From Gammaproteobacteria bacterium (GTDB lineage: Bacteria > Pseudomonadota > Gammaproteobacteria > Pseudomonadales > Azotimanducaceae): a DNA stretch of 38,664 nt. Numbering within the stretch: position 1 is the stretch's first letter; each line of letters opens with the position of its first letter. The position numbers and the translations under genes are program-made. Positions 26,150-34,500 of this stretch are shown here, in pieces. The DNA lies in the NCBI GenBank assembly GCA_026707905.1, contig JAPOVY010000064.1:1-38664 (forward strand), given 5' to 3'. The notes below the pieces were generated by a model, which worked only from the letters and a program-made list of their open reading frames with translations, did no database searches and was not told where the DNA came from.

Positions 26150-27697
26150 CTAAACCACCCGTCGTGCCACCGATGCACCTTGCTGTCCAGCATCACCCGC
26201 AATTCGTCCGTAGGGTGTCGCCGCACTCTCAATCGAACGTCCTGCTTTCACACCCGCCCAACCCATAATCAAAGTCCACAAGACGGGTAGACCGATATAC
26301 AACAATCCGGTCACTGTGTTAAGCAGGATGCGTTTCGTGCCGTGTTCTCGATCCAGCAGGAAGTTTGCTACGAGGACGTTCGTGTCCGGATACATCGCCG
26401 TGATCAAGTTCTGATCCACCCACTGGGCGAGATACCAGAGCACCGTCCAGAATTTGATGCCGAAGATCGTGACGCCCATCGCGATCATGACATTGAGCGA
26501 GTAGCGACTTAGGACCAACAACATCGGCAAGAGTGCGTAGATACACAGTAAGATCAAAGCTTGCAGCATTGGGAGCAACTGCAGTAATACGGTGATCGTG
26601 AGACTCGCGACACCAGCGGCGACTGCGATACCCGCTCCTGACAAAAAGGACTTAATCGTGGATTCAACGCTACTCAACCAACCCGTTGTTGCCGTATTAC
26701 CGTCTTTCAAATCGTTGTTCGACCAATTAGGAGGTCGATTCAGTGATGCAGTCTGAGCGACCACATCTTTGAGCTTCTCGCTGTTGATGGTGAACCCAAA
26801 GTTCAAAAGAACGGCCGGCAAACCTGCGGCTTGAACGTTCACGACGTCGATCAGCTTCTCACGCAAACCTATCGCATCGTTCTCCCACCACTGTTTGCAG
26901 TACGGTCGCCCGTTCGCGGGTGGATCGAGAGTGTCGTATTCAGTATCGCGATGGACGTCGTACGGCCATTCCTCAATGGACGTCGACGCTCGGTAAAAAT
27001 CGTAATACCCCGGTGAGTCCCGGAACACGCGTGAACCAATCCAATCAATGTCCTCATGTCCAAACTCCTCAAGCAAGCGATCGATAGATTTGATTGAGGA
27101 CCGTTCGCGAAACAGCTTCGATCGAGCAGGTATGTAACAGTCTTCATGGAACTGCGCGACTTCCTGGCGCAATTTAGGATCCTGAAGCGTGACCATGCGA
27201 GCGTACTGCGCAGCTTGACGGATTTCCTCGCCACGAGGCAGTCCTTCGATGACGGCATGGTTTAAACCGGATGAAAAAGCGATTACTGCATACCACCAAC
27301 CAGGCGTTTCAACCATTGCGTCATAGTCGACGAATCCTGAGATGCCAAGCGTGCTGTCGTTAACACTTAGGTCTACGGGATCTGGATCAGGATTCCGCAA
27401 AGTAGGAGGCGGCGTGTATTGGATCGCGTTGGCTTGAAACGCGGTCAGCGATGCCGGTTGCGCTGCCAATACGACAACCAGGAATGCCGTGAACAGCTCG
27501 AATTCCATTCGTCGAAGTGATATCGTCGCCGCAGACCCAATGGGTGCGTCCGATGCGGGTTCTCGCCAGTTGTCCAGCAAGATTCCAAGAAACGGCAGAT
27601 ACACCACCCCTGTTTCCGCGAGCACATCCCAGAGTACGCGATAGAACATCCAGCCGAACAGTGTCGTGAAGATCTCCAGGTAACTGTCAACGTTCAA
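26150..27697 (-). CDS. TraG-like mating-pair stabilisation membrane protein (N-terminal type)
   Basis: A 515-residue inner-membrane protein of the TraG_N type found in F-like and integrative-conjugative-element type IV secretion systems. Hydrophobic segments lie near residues 10-45, 65-90, 345-420 and 455-490. The periplasmic middle region has the family-typical CKQWWENDAIGLREKL with Cys near 275 and an earlier conserved HEDCYIPARSK. Length agrees with the ICE form (about 500), which lacks the long C-terminal part of plasmid F TraG. It starts with a four-base ATGA overlap with the small membrane protein gene, so the cluster is a single translation-coupled operon. No downstream DUF3742-like gene, which often follows in ICEs, is present. 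Confidence 0.85.
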   Translation of the reverse strand: MNVDSYLEIFTTLFGWMFYRVLWDVLAETGVVYLPFLGILLDNWREPASDAPIGSAATISLRRMEFELFTAFLVVVLAAQPASLTAFQANAIQYTPPPTLRNPDPDPVDLSVNDSTLGISGFVDYDAMVETPGWWYAVIAFSSGLNHAVIEGLPRGEEIRQAAQYARMVTLQDPKLRQEVAQFHEDCYIPARSKLFRERSSIKSIDRLLEEFGHEDIDWIGSRVFRDSPGYYDFYRASTSIEEWPYDVHRDTEYDTLDPPANGRPYCKQWWENDAIGLREKLIDVVNVQAAGLPAVLLNFGFTINSEKLKDVVAQTASLNRPPNWSNNDLKDGNTATTGWLSSVESTIKSFLSGAGIAVAAGVASLTITVLLQLLPMLQALILLCIYALLPMLLVLSRYSLNVMIAMGVTIFGIKFWTVLWYLAQWVDQNLITAMYPDTNVLVANFLLDREHGTKRILLNTVTGLLYIGLPVLWTLIMGWAGVKAGRSIESAATPYGRIAGDAGQQGASVARRVV

Positions 27698-28002
27698 ATG
27701 TTCAGTGCATCGAGAAACATGGTAGGTATTTGCTGAATCACAAGTAGCTCAAGCACAACGCCAAGAACCAGAAACCGCCAACGGAACGCGACGGCCGTAC
27801 TGCGGCGCATCGGATGCACAAAATCGTTCGATATAAGCAGCTCGACGATCTGCTGCCAAAACACGACGATTAATAGCATCACGGCAACACGGAATGACGC
27901 TAAGATAGGTGGATTCACCGCCTGGAAAAACATGACTAGCAGCGAAGCCACGACGACTGAGCCGCCATACATACACGCGCGTCTGGAGGAACCCGATGTC
28001 AA
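27694..28002 (-). CDS. Small conjugation-cluster membrane protein
   Basis: A 102-residue protein with about three hydrophobic segments (near residues 12-30, 33-55 and 72-95). It overlaps both neighbours by four bases (ATGA on each side). In integrative-conjugative elements of the PFL_4709-4711 type, a protein of about this size lies between the TraH-like and TraG-like genes, so position and topology support the same role. I cannot assign a biochemical function. Confidence 0.7.
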   Translation of the reverse strand: MTSGSSRRACMYGGSVVVASLLVMFFQAVNPPILASFRVAVMLLIVVFWQQIVELLISNDFVHPMRRSTAVAFRWRFLVLGVVLELLVIQQIPTMFLDALNI

Positions 28003-29342
28003 TGGCGAATACGGCCATCCGTTACGGGGCGCTTATCGACTGGTCCTATTTCAGGAATTCCTCGCGATGCCTCGCGGATTGCCGCCGCGCGCCTCATTAA
28101 TCGTTGAACGGTATCAGATACGACTTCCTGACGCGACCGGTATTCAAAAAGCAGTCGTTCTGTTTCCCCATCCAGTGTTCTGACCGCATCATTGACATGT
28201 TCCGTTGCGGTAGCGCTGTTCAGGACCTCAGGGATCTGCCCACCCGTTAACAACAGTCGTCTTGCGTAGAAAGCCTTCTCTAACGTACGACTTACAGCGA
28301 TATCGTTCACCAGACGCACTTTTACAAGTGCTTGTTCGACTCGTGGTAACTCCGCAAACGCGTCGATCACTTCGCGCGTCAGCACAATATTGGAACCCGA
28401 CAGCTCAGCCAGTGCGACTCTCGTTGGGTGTGTCGGTGACGCGAGTAACGCATCAAGTTTCTCTACGAGATCGTCGGTTTCACTTGCCAAACTTGGCAAC
28501 AATCCCTGGCCTGGTATGGCGGTTTTCGGACAGTTCGCGCACGTTGTGACTTCATGCTCGCCAACTACGTTTGTGATCCATGTAGTCGCCGCTTGTGGCG
28601 TCGACCAGATCTGACGTAGACGGCCACCAACGTTAGTCGGCGCTGAATCGACTTGCCCTAGACTCCGATTTAGCGTGACGTTGTAACCAGCTTTGACGAC
28701 ATCGCCGGTCAGCCGCAAAGGTAACTGTCCTTGTCCACCTGCAGATTGACCGAGAACCCAAGGAATACCGTTCCCACCATTGACGGATTCAACCTGCCGT
28801 TGAGCAAACACGGCGTTATTGCCGCCAATGCTCATCTGCCGTTTCCAATCGTTTCCTTTCGAGAGCGCGATGAGCTCGTGATAGGGATTCTTACCTTGGG
28901 CAATGTCTGCTTCCATTTGGCGGCAATCTTTGGTCGCCAAATCAACTTTCAATTTCGCACCGACGAGTGCGTTTTGCATGAGTTCGTAAAGACCGGGATT
29001 TGCGCGTTGCAGGATTAGTGCAGGTAGCGACGCGATAGCACCCGTTGCTGCTTGTGTCATAGCACGGAGCATGTCTTCTGCACCGGACTTGACCTGGTTG
29101 AGTGTCTCGGTAACGCCAAGCACAGGGTCGAACTTGCCACAGCTGTATCCCAAACCTAACTGTGCCGAACCTGCGATAGTCTTCGATTGTCGTGTCGGGT
29201 TGAGTTGTTGCGGTACAACCTGAGCGCCACCTATCTCGTAGTACCAGAGACTGTCTTCGGTAGGTGGTTCAGCAGCGTAGTTAAAAGGCACGCAAAGCGA
29301 GCAAAACGCGCCTGCGCCAAGGGTGCACAGAAATCTAAAAAT
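27999..29342 (-). CDS. TraH-like integrating conjugative element protein (PFL_4711 type), ATT start
   Basis: A periplasmic component of the ICE type IV secretion system, of the TIGR03755/PFL_4711 type. Family blocks include DSLWYYEIGGAQ near the mature N-terminus, GYSCGKFDPVLGV, NPGLYELMQNALVGAKLK, DCRQMEADIAQGKNPYHELI and CANCPKTAIPGQGL, then a helical C-terminus. An ATG/GTG-only search would begin at the GTG at 29291, which removes the signal peptide. The frame is open to a stop at 29352-29354, and the upstream codons encode FRFLCTLGAGAFCSL, a normal export signal. The only well-placed initiation site is ATT at 29340-29342, seven bases after AGGA; this gives 447 residues and an 8-base overlap with the TraU-like gene. 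Confidence 0.82.
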   Translation of the reverse strand: MFRFLCTLGAGAFCSLCVPFNYAAEPPTEDSLWYYEIGGAQVVPQQLNPTRQSKTIAGSAQLGLGYSCGKFDPVLGVTETLNQVKSGAEDMLRAMTQAATGAIASLPALILQRANPGLYELMQNALVGAKLKVDLATKDCRQMEADIAQGKNPYHELIALSKGNDWKRQMSIGGNNAVFAQRQVESVNGGNGIPWVLGQSAGGQGQLPLRLTGDVVKAGYNVTLNRSLGQVDSAPTNVGGRLRQIWSTPQAATTWITNVVGEHEVTTCANCPKTAIPGQGLLPSLASETDDLVEKLDALLASPTHPTRVALAELSGSNIVLTREVIDAFAELPRVEQALVKVRLVNDIAVSRTLEKAFYARRLLLTGGQIPEVLNSATATEHVNDAVRTLDGETERLLFEYRSRQEVVSDTVQRLMRRAAAIREASRGIPEIGPVDKRPVTDGRIRH

Positions 29343-30315
29343 GGACGGTTCCTAAGTAAAAGCTTCCGCGCGGTTCGCAACACTCGTAAGGACGCCAGAG
29401 GTTCCAAATGAACGCTCGAGATTCGTTGGTTCTGCCAACGTCCCACTTCGGGTCATCTGTGCCAAACAACGCGCATGTCGAATCAACGACGGGTGAGATC
29501 ATCTGCCAGCGTCCAGTTGCTGCATCGCGTTCGTCTAGGTGAGACGGAACTTTCGTATATGGGTGGGGTGACCCTAAATCGAGCGCGACATGCTGTCCTC
29601 GCGGACCAAGCACAATGTCACACGCTCGTTGAGCAATAACGGCAGCTGCCTTTGCAGGGCTTTGTTGCGTGACAAAGCCAGAGCGTGGGTAGACCGCTCC
29701 CCATGAGTTCCTTATCGAATAGCCTATCTCCCTTCGACCAGGCACAAGCGAAGCAGGATTCACTGACTCAATCGGTGCGAAACGCCATGAGACGACATCT
29801 AGAGTGGATTGGTAATAAGGTTTTGTCGGTTGTGTCACCGATTGACAACGTAGCCTGTCCGCACCGAAAGGCAGCTCTTCAAGTGGATGTCCAAAGACGT
29901 TTACCTCAAAGAACCTGAGATCACCATTTCGAGCAAGGTCGATCGATACGGCGACATCGCCTCCCGCTCCTATATATTGCGACGAGGAAATGACACGAGT
30001 TGCGTTCGATATTGTCGACGACTGCAGCGAGCTCAACGCACGACGCATTTCAAGCCAAGGCATCTCCGACGGTGTACGTTGAACGGTTACGAGTAGATCC
30101 GGGCGATAGTGTCGAACCTTTATCGACGCTTGAACTTCGCAACCGAGTAGATCACACTTTGACCATAGGCAATTCCCAATCCATCGCCAGTCAAGGCACG
30201 ACGGAAGCGAATGAAGCGTTCGTTGTACGATCTGAGACGTAATCATCATTTCCGCCTCATAGAGTGGCGTGGCCATGAAGAGAAAGTAAAGAAACGACGA
30301 CCGAACAACGTTCAT
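29335..30315 (-). CDS. TraU-like integrating conjugative element protein (PFL_4710 type)
   Basis: A 326-residue exported protein with a signal peptide (MNVVRSSFLYFLFMATPLYEA). The start of the mature part, LPSCLDWRWIGNCLWSKCD, with cysteines spaced as in TraU, and the late CALFGTDDP and RAFIWNLWRPYECCEPRG segments identify the TIGR03756/PFL_4710 type, an ICE counterpart of F-plasmid TraU needed for mating-pair formation. It is the first gene of the four-gene conjugation cluster in this window. The usual upstream PFL_4709-like gene is missing: the 340 bases upstream hold no recognisable gene. All sequence features look intact. Confidence 0.87.
   Translation of the reverse strand: MNVVRSSFLYFLFMATPLYEAEMMITSQIVQRTLHSLPSCLDWRWIGNCLWSKCDLLGCEVQASIKVRHYRPDLLVTVQRTPSEMPWLEMRRALSSLQSSTISNATRVISSSQYIGAGGDVAVSIDLARNGDLRFFEVNVFGHPLEELPFGADRLRCQSVTQPTKPYYQSTLDVVSWRFAPIESVNPASLVPGRREIGYSIRNSWGAVYPRSGFVTQQSPAKAAAVIAQRACDIVLGPRGQHVALDLGSPHPYTKVPSHLDERDAATGRWQMISPVVDSTCALFGTDDPKWDVGRTNESRAFIWNLWRPYECCEPRGSFYLGTVHF
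29340..29353 (-). promoter_or_regulatory. Ribosome binding site and ATT start of the TraH-like gene
   Basis: AGGA at 29350-29353 lies seven bases before ATT (29342-29340), inside the last codons of the TraU-like gene. No ATG, GTG or TTG occurs between the upstream stop (29352-29354) and the GTG at 29291; a CTG at 29328-29330 is too far from the AGGA. Confidence 0.55.
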
Positions 30316-30655
30316 ACGACGATTCTCGGAACCTACGAACGTTATTTCGTGAAAATCAAATCACGCGTTGACAGGGTTTCTGCGCAATTTGTCCGTTCGA
30401 CATGAGTTGCTCATACTGCTCGTAATACATACTCCGTATAACGATTCAGTCGAGCACGCGGCAATGAGACATCAGGTGTTGCTCCTAACCCCGAAGCTGA
30501 CACCGGTCAATTCAAGTAGGTCGCAGGTAAAACCACTGATAACCAGGTAATCACATAGCCTTTCTATAGTTGATTCGCGTTTACAATCCAAAATGAGAAC
30601 TAGAGTGTGGAAAAATCACCTGAGTCAACTCCTCTCAGCTGCATCTTCCTGAGAA
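30316..30655. other. Intergenic region upstream of the conjugation cluster
   Basis: About 340 bases between the TraU-like gene and a small secreted-protein gene, both on the minus strand. I see no gene, transfer origin signature or tRNA here. It should contain the promoter of the conjugation cluster, which I could not place. Confidence 0.5.
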
Positions 30656-31240
30656 TCACTCACGATCACTCGATTCCACTTTGCTCAATGCGACTAATTG
30701 CTCAAATAGCAGTTCAACAAATACCTGATTCGCTCGACTCAAGTCGAATTCGATGACTTCCTCATTTCGTGTAACGGTCATCGAATCAGCATCCCTTAGT
30801 TCGTTAATTAAAGGTATCAACTCAGCGAGTTTGAGCGAATCCAATGCCATATTCCAACGCCTGGGCCACCACATCGAAAATTCATGAGCATCGTTGTCAC
30901 CGACCTTAACCGTTACGTCCAAACTAGATGATCCTGCATCCTCCTCAGAGCGTTCCGTCTCATCTCCGGCTGTAATCAATAATCCCCACGATCCATCCTC
31001 TTGAGGTACTAGCATGAACGTCTCGTTCCCAGTAATACAGGTAACGAATGGTTGGACATATCGACTACGATCCTTCCCGTAGTGAAACGTGCAATTGCCA
31101 AAATCTTCTGTAACGTATCGATCTTCGAGCGCATGCGGTACCGAGATTTCAGTAGCCTGACCCAAAACCAATGTGCAACTCAAAAACGCAGTGCATATGA
31201 CTGAGAAACCGATCGACGGACTCACGTTAGTCCTCACCAT
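30656..31240 (-). CDS. Secreted protein of unknown function
   Basis: A 194-residue protein with a signal peptide (about residues 1-28, VICTAFLSCTLVLGQA). The mature part has two cysteines (NCTFHYG and FVTCITG) that could form a disulfide, an acidic serine-rich stretch (TERSEEDAGSSS) and a C-terminal helical region. No family is recognised. It lies 349 bases from and divergent to the giant surface protein gene. Confidence 0.65.
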   Translation of the reverse strand: MVRTNVSPSIGFSVICTAFLSCTLVLGQATEISVPHALEDRYVTEDFGNCTFHYGKDRSRYVQPFVTCITGNETFMLVPQEDGSWGLLITAGDETERSEEDAGSSSLDVTVKVGDNDAHEFSMWWPRRWNMALDSLKLAELIPLINELRDADSMTVTRNEEVIEFDLSRANQVFVELLFEQLVALSKVESSDRE

Positions 31241-31589
31241 AAACCTCGAACCCCGTTCCTGCTTACCAATTCACTCATCTACGAAGTATCTGACGACAGC
31301 TTCTATTTACTATCCGATCCAATCCTCACTAACGAGAGGAATTGCGGCTGACAGCGTAACTGACGACGAATCCCGTGAAAATCGGCTTGTATCGATATTA
31401 GACCTTTAATTCTCATATTCGGCACAGCTGGAACGGTCAGACATTTGTCTAACTGAACGAAAAAAGAGCAATAGTCGCAGAAACGAATTTGTTCCACTCA
31501 GAGATATTTCTGATTGAATGTAATAGTTGACCTGTGTCGCTCGCCTTCGATACTAAATCCCGACCTCAACTTCACCCTATAGATTTCCG
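31241..31589. other. Divergent regulatory region of the giant surface protein
   Basis: About 350 bases between the small secreted protein gene (minus strand) and the giant surface protein gene (plus strand). It holds the promoter listed separately. No gene is supported here. Confidence 0.5.
31526..31555 (+). promoter_or_regulatory. Likely sigma-70 promoter of the giant surface protein gene
   Basis: TTGACC (31526-31531) and TACTAA (31550-31555) are separated by 18 bases and lie 34 bases before the ATG, giving a short leader. The match to consensus is good at -35 and moderate at -10. No clear Shine-Dalgarno sequence precedes the ATG. Confidence 0.5.
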
Positions 31590-34500
31590 ATGACCAGACC
31601 CTACCCCACGTTCTCGCTGCTATTGCTCCTTATCTCTTTAGGGGTTTCGCAACCCACGTTGTCTCAATCAGACGCGACAGCCGAATACAGCGTGAAATTC
31701 ACCGGCAATTGGACCTTAACAAGCACACCCGGTGGTGTTGTTGGTGGCGCACATTTCACAACCATCGCCGGAGGTAAGCACAACTCGTCGGCGAGTTTTT
31801 GGAAGTCTGGCGAAAAAGCGACATCTGGGCTTGAATCTCTAGCAGAGCTCGGACTTACGAGCGGATTCATCAATGAAATAAACGCGAGTACGCACACCGA
31901 TGCGTCATTTACATCGGGCGTCGGCGGCGGCGGTACCGGCACGTCGACATTCACACTCAACATGAAGAGAACCCATCCATTGGTTACATTCGGATCAATG
32001 ATCGGTCCTAGCCCCGATTGGTTCGTAGGACTAAGCGGTTATTCACTGCTGGATAGCGATAGTAATTGGGTTTCTACCGTAACCGTCAATCTGTATCCCT
32101 ACGACGCGGGTACGGAAGACGGAGATGACTTCTCCTTGTCAAATCCTGCTACGAATCCTCAAGGAGTGATAACGAGCATTCGAGGGGTTGGGAAGTTCTC
32201 CAATGCAGCCATGGCAACTATTTCGTTTACACGCCAAGACACACCACCACCGAGTGCGCCGACGATCACTGCCATCGAGCGAGCAGCCAACGCAAGCCAG
32301 TACACCAATACAGACTCCGTGACTTGGCTGGTCACATTTAGCGAAGCGGTCCAGAACGTTTCTACTGACGACTTCGTCGTCAGCGGCACAACGGCAACTG
32401 TAACTTCTGTTGCAACGGTTTCCGGCTCTACGACTCAGTACCGAGTCGTCGTAACCGGCGGCAACTTAGCGAACTTGAACGCGACGATTTCATTGGGATT
32501 AGCTACAAGCCAGAACATTACGAATAGTTCGAGCGTCGGTCTGAGTTCGACCCTTCCGACATCGAGTGAGACTTACGTTATTGACAATGTGGCGCCTCGA
32601 ATTCTGTCGATATCGCCATCAAGTGCCGACGTCTCGCCTTTTACTGCGACGATTACGTTCAACGAATCTATACGATCCGGTTCATTCAACGACGTGGACG
32701 ATGTAACTTCTGACGATGCTGACGTATCTGCACCGAACGGGTCAGGTCTGTCTTTTAACGTCACGGTCAGTCTCGCGGATCCATCGCAGGCGAGCACGAT
32801 CACGCTCATCGTTCCCGCGGACGCGGCAACCGATCTGGCCGGTAATACCTCAACCCGGTATGAAGCAACAATCGAATATACGCCAGACTTGACACGCATA
32901 CCGCCGATCGTAAATCAGGTGACTGCAATTTCTCCCGACGGTTTGTATCACGCGAGTGAAGAAGTCGAAGTCGGCGTGTCGTTCTCACAGTCCGTAACCG
33001 TGACCGGTACACCCGCGCTAATGTTGCAATTCGATAACGGTCCACGAGCGGCGCCGTACGATCGCGGGTCTGGAACTCAATCTTTGGTGTTCTCCTACAC
33101 ACTCGCTCCTGGCGACACCACCTCAGATCTCGGTTACGTTGACACGCAGGCTATACATCTTGCTGGAGGCACGATCGTCGGAGTGGGCGGACTGTCCGCC
33201 GATCTAACGCTTCCAGCACCCGGAACCTCAGGATCGTTGAGCCAAGCTAGCAACATAAGGACATCGGGACAACAAGATACCGAACCAAGTTTTGCCGGAG
33301 CAAGCGTCGAAGACCAAGTGCTCATGATGAATCAACAAATCGATGCGATCCAGTTGCCTAGTGCATCGGGTGGAAACGCGCCTCTGCAATACGACCTGGA
33401 ACCCAATCTACCACCAGGGCTCGAACTCGACACGACGAGTCACGAGATATCAGGTACTCCAACCACCGTTCTCGACGTGACGACGTTTACCTGGTCTGTC
33501 ACCGATGAAGATGGCGACGTTACGAGCTTGACCTTCACGATCATGATCCTACCTGAGTTACCTCTTCAATTTCCTAGTTCGGCGAAGATAGAAGATCAGA
33601 TCTTTTTACAAAACGACTTGATCAAACCGATTGACCTTCCCGCTGCGCGAGGTGGTGACGGCGAGCTCACTTACTCGTTATCACCTAACTTACCTACCGG
33701 ATTGACGTTACAACTCGCGGAGCGTCAGATCGCAGGAACCCCCACGGTTGTCTTAGGCCGGACGACGTTTACGTGGAGGGTGACAGACGAAGAAAACGCG
33801 AGCGCAGACTTGACGTTCGACATGACGGTGTTGGAGGATTTTCAGCCGAGGTTTGAAACGGCTTTGACGAATATCGACGAGAGCATCGTCGCAGGTTCTG
33901 GGATAGCACCTATCAAACTGCCCGGCGCGTCAGGTGGTAACGGACGATTGACGTACGAGTTGGATTCCGAACTGCCAGAAGGTCTCGTACTCGACACGGA
34001 GTCGTTAGAAATCACGGGTTCACCTTCGACTCCGACGAATCGCACGCTTTTTATCTGGACGGTGCGAGACGAAGACGGCGATTCGGCAACGTTTGACGTT
34101 TATATCACCGTGCTCAAAGACGTTGCGCCTTCCTTCGCCGCTGATGCGTCCATTTTCGAGCAAGTGTTTACGAGTGAGTCGGCAATCGAACCTGTTCAAC
34201 TACCGACTGCGATAGGCGGCAACGACCCGTTGCGGTACGTCCTTTCTCCTGATCTTCCGAATGGACTTGAACTAAGTACAACATCATTCGAAATCAGCGG
34301 AACACCAGAGCAAGCAACACCACGAACGCTATTCACCTGGTCCGTTCACGATGTCGACGGCGACTCAGAGTCGATCAGTTTTTATCTGACAGTGATTCAG
34401 GATGAACAACCGCAATTTGCAGCCGCAGTTGCGGACAAAACGTTCGAGGAAAGAACGCCGATTGCGTCGTTCACGCTACCACGCGCTTCAGGAGGTAATG

